Positions 44,344 through 56,361 of a stretch of 64,000 nt of DNA are shown here, piece after piece (positions within the stretch are counted from its first letter, which is position 1; each line of letters begins with the position of its first letter). The notes beneath the pieces were generated by a model. It was not told the DNA's origin and searched no databases. It saw only the letters and a program-made list of their open reading frames with translations. A program made the position numbers and the translations under genes. Source of the stretch: Heterobasidion occidentale (lineage: Eukaryota; Basidiomycota; Agaricomycetes; Russulales; Bondarzewiaceae); assembly GCA_039111635.1 (NCBI GenBank), contig JBCAQO010000003.1, positions 1,860,001 through 1,924,000 of the forward strand. Direction: 5' to 3'.

Positions 44344-46621
44344 ATGTCGATGTACGGTTCCAATGCCGCCCCTTACCCGAGTCCGCACGCGAGTCCTATG
44401 ATGCAGCAACCGCAACTGCAGCCCTATAGCCCACCGAGCGGTCAGATCCAGCCGGGGCAGATAACCTATACGACGTCGTCGACGCCTGATGGCAGGATCA
44501 CTTACCATCCGTTCAAGTTTGTGGTCATTGACTTTTGCTTCCGTGAGCATAGCGCTAACAGGCCGTGTATGGATCGATCAGAGCTGTGCCTGCTAGGTAT
44601 GTGCCGCTAGGATTCGTCACGATTGATAGCCATTTCAACCCTGCGATCTCTTGCTTCATTCATTGTCTCTCAGTTATCAAACCGCAAACGGGGTCGTCAG
44701 CGGCATCCAATGGATCCCTGCGGAAGCAACCAGTGTATTGCCTGCCGGAGCTCAGCCAGCTAGTGCCGTATATCATGCTCATTCTCTCCGTTTGCTCTCT
44801 TGGCTGACTGCGATCTAGGATTTTGCTGCATCATGGAACCGACCTGGTTCTGGAGATAAAGCTATGAGAGAATGGTATGCCCTTGATTTATACATTTGTC
44901 TGTTTTGCCTCGTGCAGGCCTGCCCTTCAAGCTCTGACGTCATCTATGTAACCAGGCAGAAGGACGAAGAGAAGCGTCGTAGACGCGAAGAGAAGGAAGC
45001 TGCGAAACGCGTTGCCCAGTGGGAAAAGGACCGCCGCGACCGTGACGGAGACCGTCATGCTCGTGAAAAGGACGCCCGTAGTGGACGCAGACTCAGTAAC
45101 TATTCTACTGTTTCAGGACCGGGCAGTGGGCCATACCCGCCGTATGGTACAGTCCATCCGTCGGCTGTGGCTGATCTAGAAAGTCGCTTTGAAGGCGTCG
45201 AGATTGGTCGAAGGGATTACGACAATCAACGCGAAAACAAGCACAGGCGAAAGAGCGGTGTATACGCTGATGGGTACGTGGCAGGTGTTCCGGGTCACCC
45301 TGTATCCTCCGGGTACACCCCTGGTGGATTCCCAGCTGGAAATCGTGCCTCCTCTCCCTACGCTCCCCCAGGCGCCTTCCCTCCTCCGTCACCTAGCAGG
45401 CCGGCCGCAGAACTCGGAGGATACGCTGGAAATCCCGTGTACCCTGGATATCCGTCGTCTCCGGGACGCGTTGGTGGAGATGCATACCAGTCCTCGGCCA
45501 CCCCGTACCAACGTGCGGCTTCGCCTATCAGCGTGCAGCGTCGCCGTTCCAGCGAGCAGCTTCTCCGTACCATGCTCCCCCTGCACCAGTGCCAAATGCA
45601 TACCATGATCGCTCCAGAGCTCCGTCTCCAATGCCTACCCCTGCTGGCCCCTACGGAGCACCGCTCGCGGGCGCCTTCCCCGATCCCTGGCGCTGTGGGT
45701 CCTTATGGAGCACCTCGCTCTAGAGCTCCTTCACCGAACCCTTACGGTGCACGCTCCAGGGCTCCTTCGCCTATACCAGGTGCATCTCCCGCGTTCCCTC
45801 AGCCCACCGTCGGAAGCCGTGCTCCCCCCTCTCCTCGCCCGTCACCTCGTGTGGGCGGCGGCGGTCTACCGTCTTACGCGCAAGAACAGCCGCTTCTGAC
45901 GCCCCCCGATGGTTTCTCTCGCCCGCCAAACTTGGCGCAGTCGTACACCTGGTTTGACATCATGAAGATCCAGGACATGGATCTGTTCTTCGAAACGATG
46001 CCCCGTATGCCTTTGGTGCTTGTCCCTCACGATGTCTATCATGAGGACTGGATCAGGTTTATGCAGGTTTGTCTCGCGCGCATGGCTTGTATAATGGTCA
46101 TCTGCTGATCGAGTGCGACTCAGGATCTTACCCTCGCCTGGGCCGGAAAGCTGCCTACCGCCGACCCTGCCCGTCACTCCCAGAGGCGTTCTGCTATGAC
46201 CGCCGAACTCATCGACCTCTGGAACACATCGTTCTTCCAGCAACGCGGAGTCGAAGTGGTGCTCTTCAAGGGCCGCGAACGCCGTTCTGGTCCGGCCATA
46301 GGTTCCATCGAGTCTCGCCTCCCCACTTTCGATGACAGCGACTCCATCTCTTCATCCTCCTCCTCGAGCGAAGACTCTGACCTCTCTGGCGACGACAAGT
46401 ACGGCCGGGCCGGGCCCTATGGTCCCTATGCCCGCCCCACTGATCCGTACTCAGCAGAAGTCAGAGAAGCACAGAGAAGGACGCGCGAGAAGAAGTCGGA
46501 AAAGAAGCGAAGGGAGAAGGAGAAGAAGGCAAGGAGGAAGGCTCGCGAGAGGGAGAAGACTTATGCCCTCTACCTCACCTGCGTCAATCAACGAGACGGT
46601 GCACTTGGTGTGCAGTTCTAA
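44344..46621 (+). CDS. unknown proline-rich repeat protein with a conserved C-terminal module
   Basis: Exons 44344-44520, 44562-44596, 44674-44767, 44819-44874, 44956-46066, 46124-46621; about 656 aa. N-terminal region: Pro/Gln-rich (MSMYGSNAAPYPSPHASP), then SYQTANGVVSGIQWIP and a charged helix (EEKRRRREEKEAAKRV). The middle is low-complexity with repeats of AASPYQR and SRAPSPxP type. The C-terminal part is a compact, protein-like block: SYTWFDIMKIQDMDLFF, PLVLVPHDVYHEDWIRFMQD, TAELIDLWNTSFFQQRGVE, ending in a Ser/Asp patch and a long Lys/Arg/Glu helix. I recognise it only as a basidiomycete-type uncharacterised protein. Between about 45525 and 45667 the repeat logic runs in another frame (see findings). 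Confidence 0.75.
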
Positions 46622-46967
46622 ATGCGTGGCCAACGACCACACTCTTAACGAAGGATCGCCGGCGATCTTTGACGAGTTTTTGAAATGCTATCTTTTCCCT
46701 TCTGTCCTCAGTTCTACTCGAAATTTTGGACTGCCCTTTCTGTGTTACCCACCTGTAAACGTTGTATACCTTGTTTACTACGAATTCAATCTTTGAGTCC
46801 TCGTCATACGTTGCTGTTCGATTTTCTTTCCGATGGCGACGTGGGCTCTGCCATTGATATGTAGGAGGGATTGAAAAGTTAGCTACCGAGGCACAAAACG
46901 CACAGTGTCCGATACTGCTACTAGTATACATCTGTCATAGAGTAAGACTATTATGAGACAATATAAT
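46622..46967. other. convergent intergenic stretch
   Basis: 346 bp between the stops of the repeat protein and RAT1. Nothing beyond 3' UTR sequence is visible. Confidence 0.45.
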
Positions 46968-49900
46968 TTAGTACCATCCGCCACGACCACGACCTCGGGG
47001 GGCATTATTTGAACCACCCCTGTTGTGTCCGCCGTATCCTCCCCGATACCCGTTTGATTGGGGTGACTGCTGGTCGCTATATCCGCCATATCCTCCGGTA
47101 TATGCAGCACCTCCAGCATTTCCACCGCCCCGAGGACCGTTATATGCGGGAGCAGCGTGTCCTCCTCTACCAGGAGATGGCCCACCGGGGGAGTATCCCC
47201 TTCCATGTGACTGGGAACCACCGTACCCGCCACGCGATGGCCTTCCTCCACGGCCGCCGGAGTAACCACCAGCATTGTAAGACGACGGCGGGGGAGGCTG
47301 TCTGTTATATCCACCATAATTGTTTTGCGGTGGCGCATATTGTGGCTGCCAAGACGAGTGCGCAGAGTCTTGTTGGTACGACTGAGGCGGTCGGTTGTAA
47401 CCTCCCTGGTTCTGCATACGACCGTTGTTGTGGGACATTGACCCATAGAATGTCTGGCCGGCGAATGTCGAGGCATGTCCTCCGTAATCTCTCCCTCCGC
47501 GTCCTTGTCCACGTCGACGGGTGTTTTCAAGGTCATCAGCTGTAAGCGCACGAGGCGGTCGTCGCACGCCAGGGAGCAATACCGAGCGGTGGGGAGTCAA
47601 CTGCTTGGGGAAGAAGTATAGTACAGAGAGTGTGCGGTCGTTGCGTATGTCAGGCAAGCCTTGTGAAGATAGTGGGCTATAATATGTCGATCCAGGAATG
47701 CAGTCAGGGTTCGGAAGCACACTACCACTCATACCCTTGCTCGCCTTGACGTCGAGTGGTACAGGCTACATGAAATAAGTCAGAGTTGGACAGACAGATG
47801 CTTTTCAAAACCAACCTGTTGATGCTTCCTCTTTCCGTATAATGCCTCTAAGAAAGGATAGAGAGGATGTTCTTCGGCTATGAAGAGCACCGTGTTACCC
47901 CATGTGTTACGGTGAATTTCGGCTTCACTGAGTTCTGAATAGTGTGGTGTCATTGATTCCAACAGGCGCTTTTCATCGATGAAAGGGAGAAGAGCGACCC
48001 CTTGCCAAGCCATCCGCTTGCCGTTCATATCGATGTCAAATGTAGGAGGATAAAAGTCGAGAATCGGCGAGTCTTCCCCGATCATGAGGTGATGGAAAAC
48101 TGTAGGAATATGCTTACGACTGTGAAAAATGTGGCATGAGCGAACGAAGGACGTAGAGCAGACGAAATCGAGATTGTCGTACCTCGCGGCTGGAAATACG
48201 GACATCAGCTGCTCAAAAGGTTTAAATGGCTGTCCCTCCACAAACTCGATTTTCATCTTATCGATTTCTTCGAAGTCTGCGGCGAAAGGTGCGAAATGGA
48301 AAGGATAATACCATTGCCAGGATGGAGTCTACAACTTGATCAGTAACTTTTTTGTAGACGATCGAAACACGACATACTCCTTGATAATAGTATCGCAACA
48401 CCCATGCGAGGCCTTCAACATACGATGTAGTGATCCTAATATATGCGTCGATGTTTAGATACTGGTTCAGCAGTTGATACTTCTGACGTACCGCTTCTTG
48501 AACTCGGCGTCGGTTGGCTCGACGCCAAACTTCTGACGGTAATAGCGTTCTCTGTATCCTGACTCCCATAGTCTGCATGACAGGTAACCAAATATGGTGT
48601 GAATACAGAATAGGGCAAAGGCACGATGCATACGTACCGCACTGTGTCCTCCTGTTCGACTGTGCCGTCGGGATTGACTTTTAAGGCAAGCGGTTTCGCA
48701 GGAGCATCTTCATCCTCATCTTCTTCGTCGCCGATACTATCTTCCGCCAGGTCTTCCTCAGCCTCTTTAAAGGATCGCTTCACCCCTGCCACATCTGTAC
48801 GCTTATCAGTCTCCATCGCACTAGCTCCATTTCCATTTCGACCTTCCAAGTCTGATTGTCCAGTTTGTATTGACTGTACAGAATCAGATGTTCCACTCGA
48901 TGGAGCATCGCCGTCGAAGTTCCCTGAACCCAGTCCAGGAACCTCCATGTCGGAAGTGTCATTTGTCGATGGTATCACAGGCTCAACAACTAGAGTGGGC
49001 GTAGGCACGACGACAGGAGGCTTAGGAGGAAGGGCATGTCTTTTCACAGGCATCAAGCTGGCCATCTCAGCCTTAAGCATCTCAGCGGCACTCAAATTCG
49101 CCATCCGTATAGCGGCGCGGTTTGCCACAACGTCGCGGTTGGACCCAGCCAGAGCTTGCGCGGCCGTGCGCCCGCTTGAGATCGCTTGTTCCGTCTTCGG
49201 GCCGCCGAGTCCGATAGAGTCTGCCTTTGCAGCGAAGTTGTTGGCGACAGGGGCAGACCGCGGATTAGATGTGAGCTGTATGCTTGGAGATGGGCCTGAA
49301 GATCCATTCATATCCACTTTGCGTCGTTTGGCGTTCTGGTTTTGACGTTCCTCAGCTATTATAGCGTGTTAGCGTGTAGTTGCAAATTTCAGCAGCGCGG
49401 GTGGTGTCTACCTTCACGACGTCTGCGGAAGATATCGTCTTCTCGTTGGGCGAGACCCTCAAGAATTACTTGAGCCCGAGACAACATGAGCTGGCCGTGG
49501 TTTGTCATGTACCCTCCCATTCTTGGCAGCTCATTTTTCCAAATTTTGAGTAATGTGTCGATTGCACCCTCTCGAATCTCGAGAGATGGAAGATGCGGCA
49601 GAAAATCGTTTCCGACGAAGAAGATGAGGAGCACCCAATCATCTATAGCCATCTCGAGGTTGAAGGGGAACGGGGCTTGTGGAACATTAAGCTCAACTTC
49701 GAGATACTCGCGCAGGACAGAGACATCGAGAAATATGAATGGTTTCTTCTCCTGTGGGGGTTTCTGTATTTCTGCTTTGACTCCAGTACATTGAGCGGCA
49801 TAGTGTCCTTCTTGTCCGCACATCCGGCATGCAGTGGAACTACCTGACTGGGCAAAGACGTCCTCTCGAAGAACCTTGAAATGAGGTTCATGAGTAGCCA

Positions 49901-51051
49901 ATGCCAGCATAATGAGATCCGCATCCTAAAGGGAGAGTTCATTGAAAGTTTGTGTAAAGGAAGAGAGGGTTCTCACAAGTCCGTAGATGACGTGTTGTGT
50001 GTTGGGATCATGCCCTGGATTAGACCTCTGTCGTCTTACATAGTCCATGATCTTGTGCTCGCCCTCACCCGGAACGCTTGCGTCTGAAATGATCACTTCA
50101 AGCTAATGGAAATATTCAGTGCATACACGTCAATTTTTTTGATTATACGTACCTGCTTCCAACCAGGATCAGTATTCGCCTTTTGCACGACCCAGTATCG
50201 TAGCGATGACGTCAACAGGTCCATGAAGGGAGTGCCAGGAGTGATGGCATTTGAGTCCCAGGCTTTCTTATTCCTCTCCTCTTCGCTTACGGTTTTTCCC
50301 ATTGCTAGAATAAAGTTAATATCGTAGATGAGGAATCGAATAGTGGCTTGACGAACCTTCCCACAAAGCGAGAGACTCTCGGCGCGCCTCCTCCTTCTCT
50401 TTGGCCTCTTGAGCAGAACGGAATCGTCTAGAACGCTGCTGGTTCATCTTTGCACGCGGAGCGACACCATCTGACGTGCTGTGAGACGCCTGCTTCATAG
50501 CATCGCGAAAAGGAGACTTACCAATCGCCATGACCAAAAGCTTTCGAGGTCTAATCATGTTGACAACTCTTTCGGTATATTTGAATACCTCAATCATCAT
50601 TTCCTCCTCTGTTTCCGGGGCGGGCTAGTGACAAAATGTGAGCGAGGAGAACAGGAGTAACTGAATACGACAGACCTTGCCTTCCGGGTGTGTGCAGGGA
50701 TGAACCTGTGCGGTCAAGTCAGTGGCAGACAGACAAAGAGTCGGTTCAATACACACAATAGCATTCATGTCCAGGTACAAATTGTCGAATTCCACGTTGT
50801 TGGGGTTGGGCAGTGCGATGTTGACAGGAATGATGATCTCGTCACCGTCTTCGCCTTCAACCTTTGTCTCCTCCTCCTCGACGACTGGACTGACTGAACG
50901 ACAAGATGTAAGCACTCAAATGCATATAATACCACAAGGGTGCTCACCAATTTTAGGGTACTTTTTACTGAGCCATCGAAAAAGCGCCGGAACACCCTGC
51001 AGAAACGTTAAGAGCCAGAAGTTCCTTCAGAAAAACGGACAGGCACACCAT
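46968..51051 (-). CDS. RAT1: nuclear 5'-3' exoribonuclease 2
   Basis: Fifteen exons: 51051-51049, 50996-50948, 50893-50757, 50705-50676, 50624-50522, 50470-50357, 50304-50153, 50102-49977, 49925-49412, 49355-48638, 48572-48492, 48435-48378, 48328-48183, 48119-47816, 47765-46968; 1110 aa. XRN motifs: [74 protein letters not shown], and [16 protein letters not shown]; a CCHC knuckle ([14 protein letters not shown]) marks the nuclear paralogue. The C-terminus is an RGG/Gly-Tyr-rich tail. Rat1 degrades RNA downstream of poly(A) sites (torpedo termination) and trims rRNA. Exon 1 is ATG alone. Starts 323 bp from the divergent GCD2. Confidence 0.97.
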
Positions 51052-51374
51052 GTCTGCTTCGGAGTCTAGAGAGCCGGATAGGTGCTGTTAAATACAAGTG
51101 CAAACGAGGCAGAGAAACGAAAAGGGCTACGACAACACGAAGCAAATCGTCGTCGTCGAATGAGCGGTGCAAACACGGACTGTCGCGGTTTCAGATAGGA
51201 GGAAAGAGACGCTGACGTAACTCCCATCCGAAAATGGAAAGTGTCTTCGATGATGACGATTTCTGACTCGAGTCGAGATCTGTGCACACTCAAACGCTTC
51301 TTCGTCTGCGACTTCATTCGCATCTACTCATCAACTTAAATTTCTTGAAACAATTATAGGCGTGGCCTCACGCC
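51052..51374. other. divergent promoter of RAT1 and GCD2
   Basis: 323 bp between start codons. No coding frame; a likely shared promoter for two housekeeping genes. Confidence 0.45.
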
Positions 51375-53112
51375 ATGCCTTCAGCCCCCAGCTCTTCAAA
51401 ACCTCCGGGCACACCAGCACCTATGCACACAAACGGCATCGGCGAGCCCTCCAGTGCGGGGCAAGCACCCAAACCACAAAAGCAGATGACGAAAGCCGAG
51501 CGCAGAGAGCTTCAAGAACAACAGCGCGCCGCTAAAGCTGCAGCCAAAGCGTCCGGAGTACCACAGGCCTCACAAGGCGCGAGTGCGAAGGGGACTGGTA
51601 ATAAACAGGCTCAGCCGCCGACCCCGACTTCATCAGGGCAGAAGAAGGGTGCGCGAGGGGAAGCCCCTGCTCCGAGTCAGGTGCAGGCTAGGGGAGGTGC
51701 TACAGCTGCGGCGGCGGCGAAGGGCACAAAGGACGCGAAGGCAGGGGCAAATGCGGTGGAGGGCGCGGTGGGACGGTCGCGCGGCTTGCGAATATTCTCG
51801 CATTTCGCGTTGCAAAAGACCGCGAGTCATGTCATCAAGGGTGATATCCATCCAGCCATAGTGCGTCTCGGTCTCAAGTTCTCAGAATTCAAGATCTGTG
51901 GGGCGAACGCCCGGTGTATTGCGACGCTTTCAGCTTTCAAACAGGTGCGTTCTCCGCATCGTTCATTTCGTGAATCTTTCCTCAATTTTAGATGCTGTCG
52001 AGACGTGTAGGTTATACAAGACTACATCACACCACCGAATACCACGCTCTCAAGACATCTTATGACCCATCTGTCTGCCCAGATCAGTCATCTGGTCTCG
52101 GCGAGACCTATGTCAGTCACTATGGGCAATGCCATCCGAGAGCTGAAGTTGGAAATCAGCGGTTCAGACATTGATCTGCCTCAACAAGATGTGAGCCTGC
52201 TTGTCGTGTAGTCCTCGTTCATCTAACATGCATTTCCTAGGCAAAAGATGCGCTCTGCGTCAAAATCGATAACTACATTCGGGATCGGATTATTATCGCA
52301 GACCAGGTCATTCAAGAGACTGCAATTAAGAAAATACACGATGGCGATGTTATTTTGACATATGCAAGGTAGTCTATCAATATTTCGCAATCCGAGATTC
52401 TTCCTGACCTGTCCGATAGATCGTCTGTGGTAGAGAAGGTTCTACTTCAAGCATGGGCCGAAGGCACTCAATTCTCCGTGGTCGTAGTCGACTCACGACC
52501 TATGCTAGAAGGTCAGAGCCCACCATTTTTGGCAGGATCCTGCTTCACCTACGATCACCCGTATAACTTTTGAATTACAGGCAAACGACTTCTCTACGTG
52601 CTTGCCGCAGCCAACATACCTTGTACCTACCTTCTCCTTCCCGCGCTCAACGCTATCATTACGGAGGTGTCAACCGTCTTCGTCGGTGCGCATTCACTCC
52701 ACTCAAATGGTGCTGTGTTTTCTCGGGCGGGGACTGCGCTCGTCGCGATGCAGGCAAAGCAGCACTCCGTACCCGTTATTGTCTGTTGTGAGACGTATAA
52801 ATTTTCAGAAGGCGTGCAGCTCGACAGTTTTACCAAGAATGAACTAGGTATCTTGGATCTCTACCTCTTGACCGAAAGTGCCCTGTTGACCACTGAATTG
52901 CAGCTCCCGTTGGAGATCTATTTTCGTCATTCCCACTTGCCCGTCCACGGGACTCGCTGCTGCTTCAAAACCGACCTAATTTAGAGATTCTCAACCCCCT
53001 CTATGACCTTACTCCACCGTCGAGCATCACCGCTGTCGTCACAGAAGTTGGCGTTATCCCTCCAGACTCGATCAGCTCCATCCCTCTAGCTTTAGGGCGA
53101 CTCACAATTTGA
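51375..53112 (+). CDS. GCD2: translation initiation factor eIF2B subunit delta
   Basis: Exons 51375-51944, 52011-52190, 52241-52368, 52420-52511, 52581-52847, 52904-53112; 481 aa. A disordered Ala/Lys/Gln-rich N-terminus with [19 protein letters not shown], typical of the delta subunit, precedes the eIF2B alpha/beta/delta core: [95 protein letters not shown], and the end [13 protein letters not shown]. The complex recycles eIF2-GDP to eIF2-GTP; the delta subunit belongs to the regulatory core that senses phosphorylated eIF2. Convergent with the MTP18 gene. Confidence 0.97.
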
Positions 53113-53315
53113 GTCCACTTCTCAAACAATGCCACATCTTGCACCATATTATACTGTACCAGGGTCTTTTGTTGTCAAGAAGTCCACGAGCCGCGACTGT
53201 ATAACTTATTGCTGTCGCAATTCAAATGTTGTTTAAACAGGTCAATACTGGGATGTTATATGAGTAATAGAATATACAATATATCCTGGCGAGGTATTTT
53301 CGAGCGGGAAAGTCT

Positions 53316-54072
53316 CTAGTCGACTTCCTCAGTGTCGGTCCTTTTGCTTCCGACTAATTGCCGTTCTATCCACTCAAAGGCGCGATCGGTTGCTTGCTCT
53401 ACAGGATGATCGAAAAGGTACGGCAGCGCAGGTACGATGGCAAGGCCGGTGAGTGTCGGCCCCCAGGAACGCAGTCGGGGCGATTTTGCCCGGTCGAACG
53501 CTTTCTTGGCCTGCTTCACGGCGGTGTGGATTGTCAAGGCCGGGAGCGCCCTGTGAACGGATCGCAAGATCAAGCATGGGTGAAGGCAGGTCGACGCGGG
53601 GGAACATACATGGACGCTATCGACTGAAAGGCGGCACGCTTGACGGCGATCATGCCCACGCGAGTGGATTCAGAAAAGTTGACGGCCTCAAGCGGGGTGG
53701 GCCCTCTTCTATGGGCCTTGTAGGATTCGTAGCTGACATCACTGCAGAAGCAGGCATTGAGTGCGGGACATCGGGCAGGGCTCGGAAGACCGACCCTATA
53801 AGATATAACCACGAGACACCGTAGGCGGCAGTCACCAATCGCGGAGAAACAACAGGACGGAAAGCCTCGCCGACATCACTGGTCTGATAGCCTCGAGGTG
53901 AGAGACGGGGTCAGAAGGAGAGATTAGGACGTGCATATGCTAGGTATCGGTGTCCGGCACGAAGTACTGTGCGGAGACGGGCGCCATAGGCCATGTAGCG
54001 CAGATCGCTGTCTGTTGTGTCGGCATCCTTGTCTGCGAGGTCGTTGATCGTGGTCGTCGCGACTTTGGACAT
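53316..54072 (-). CDS. mitochondrial fission process protein 1 (MTP18 family)
   Basis: Exons 54072-53935, 53883-53795, 53741-53610, 53550-53316; 197 aa. The family pattern is clear: RYMAYGARLRTVLRAGHRYL, TSDVGEAFRPVVSP, LVTAAYGVSWLYLIGDVSYE, ALPALTIHTAVKQAKKAF, WGPTLTGLAIVPALPYLFDH and PVEQATDRAFEWI. MTP18 proteins are inner mitochondrial membrane proteins involved in fission and inner-membrane integrity in animals; the fungal role is less known. Intron 1 begins with GC (TAT|GCACGT, 51 bp); no GT donor nearby keeps AYTSDVGEAF in frame. It shares a 192-bp promoter region with FHL1. Confidence 0.9.
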
Positions 54073-54264
54073 GGTGGGGGAGGAGTGGGCTGGAGTGCCG
54101 GGGAGGCGTCGCGGGCGTGGGAAAGGCGGGAGAGGTCCGGGGACAGCCGAGAGCGAGACAAGTGGGTGTTTGCGAGTGTTGCGAGTCGTCGGTGCTCACC
54201 AGAGACCAGAGTACCACCCACACACACCAGCATCCTCCCATTCACCTTCCACCCGCGACCTCCC

Positions 54265-56361
54265 ATGGACACTCGCACCGCATCTCCCCCAGACGCACAC
54301 ACCGTCTCCACCGTTATCGGCGACCCCCAATTCGACCACGACTCCATGCCAGACAAGATCAGCGCGTACTACAGCCTTGTGTTCCCTAACTTCACATACT
54401 ACCTCCAGACTCTTAATGTCACCATCGGCCGCCGCTGCATCCCCACCTCCACCGCATCGTCCTCTGAGCAGGTCCAAGTCGACGTAGACCTCGGCCCCTT
54501 GAAGAGCGTGTCACGGCTCCACGCAAAGATAGAGTACGAGGAGGAGGAGGAGCGCTTCATGCTTCTCGTCCTTGGCCGGAACGGCGCCTGGGTGGACGGC
54601 ATGTGGTCTGGCAAGGGGAGCAAGGTCCCTCTGAGCGAGCGGTACGCCCTTTAGACTCTCCTCCCGGCCTTCGCCATTCATTCCCTGTCAGGTCCCAGAT
54701 CCAGATAGCCTCACGGACCTTCCATTTCGTCCTGCCGCCCCCGCCCGCACCAGAGGACTCCCCTTCGCCCAGCTCGCAATCCTCCGCTAACCGTCCGCGT
54801 TCACCGTCTGTCGATATTACGTCCATCTCCCCGCCTTCCTCGCTTCAATCCGACTCTCCTCCTGCCCCCATATCTCCCACGCACAAAGCTCCTCCACTCC
54901 CTGATCCTCCACAGCTCCCCAACACAAATGTCATTGGCAAAGGGAAGCAGCCGAAGAAACGCAAGGTTTCGGACGTGGATTCACAACCACGACCCAAGCC
55001 AGAAGTCATGCCACCAAAGCCACAGTTCACGTACGCGCAGCTATGCTATCGTGCAATCAAGGCACTCGACGGTAAGGCGACGCTGCAGGACATCATCTCG
55101 TGGATGATGGAGAATTACGACTGGTACAGATATAACGAGAAGACAGGTGGGAGGTGCGTATCTGCGCCACATTGTCCTCTATTTCAGGAGGTTCATCTTC
55201 TATATCCAGAAATCAGTGCGACATAACCTCTCATCGAATCGCGCGTTCCGGAAGATGGAGCGGTCGGCGGGCGAGCGAGGCAAGGGCTTCTATTGGACAG
55301 TGGCAGAGGATTGTGAGCAGATGTTCGAAGAGCAGGAGACCAAGCTGTCTGCTGCCGCTTCGGGGTCTGCAGTCAATCATGCGAAGCAGAGCGGCAAGAA
55401 GCCGAAAGGTGGTGCGTCGCTGTCAGAGCCGCCGTTGAAACGCAGTGTCCGTGGTGAGGCAAAGGGCGCGCCCTTGCCTCCGCCACTAACCTCGACCCCA
55501 CTCGCGTTCAAGAGCGTGACTCCTGCCAGTGCGCCTTCAGCATCGACGCCGGCCACGTCCGGACCTGTAATCAAGTCAGAACCGTCACCTGCGCCGCCCA
55601 TCCCCCCACCTCCTCAACCACATACCGGCCCCGATGCTCCCGGAGCTTCTACTTACGCGGCATCGCCTCCACCACCACCACTGGCACCACCACCAGCAAC
55701 CTCTCCCAATACATCATCCTCCATTCCCCCGTCCGGCATCCCGCCAATCCCGGCATCGGTTATCATACCTATCATAGTGGGTCCTGTTCCAGCATCGCAC
55801 CCTGCGGCCTCTGCGCCGGTGCCATCCACTTCCAATGGATCCGGGACATCCCACCTCGCGACCCCGCCCATCGTCTTGCACGAGAATCAGCTTATCCTCA
55901 ACCCGGCGATATTCTCGCATCTAACGCCGGAACAGCTTCGGGAAATCGAGGCGCTAGGCGCTCAGAAGGCGCTCGAGGTGCTTCACGGTCATATAGTCAG
56001 GTTCTTGAAAGAGCGGATCAAGACCGAGGCCGCCCGGGGCAGGGGCCGAGGCAGGGGCAAGCGCGCACTGGGAGGGGTCGGGAGAGGCGGAAAGGAGGGC
56101 GGCGCTAGAGCACAAGGGCGAGAGGATAAGAAGGAGAAGGTGCCAACCTCTGGCCTGTTCACGACGGAGCCGCTGCGCATGCGCAAGGCGCAGCAGCCAG
56201 CTGCCTCGGTGCAGACAGCGCCGCCGATGTCGAGCCTCTCTCAGCCCACGGACATCCGACCGCCTTCGCCGATTTTGGTTGTCGACGACGACCCGCCGGA
56301 AGGCCCTGTGCCGAAGCGGCGGCGGCTAGACACGCTTGCTGCGTCAGGGATAGGCAGCTAA
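54265..56361 (+). CDS. FHL1: Fhl1-type FHA/forkhead transcription factor, frame break inside
   Basis: Exons 54265-54641, 54692-55153, 55210-56361; about 663 aa. The FHA domain lies at about residues 35-150 (IGRRCIP, SVSRLHAKIEY, FMLLVLGRNGAWVDG), then a Pro/Ser linker with a basic KKRK, then the forkhead domain from KPQFTYAQLCYRAIKALDG through LQDIISWMMENYDWYRYN to SVRHNLSSNRAFRKMERS and GKGFYWTV. FHA plus forkhead is the Fhl1 arrangement, a regulator of ribosomal protein and rRNA-processing genes in yeasts. Before intron 2 the frame is off by one: YNEKTG should be followed by WEKSVRHNL, which needs one more base near 55146. The C-terminal half is Pro/Ala-rich with an RGRGRGK stretch. Confidence 0.9.
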
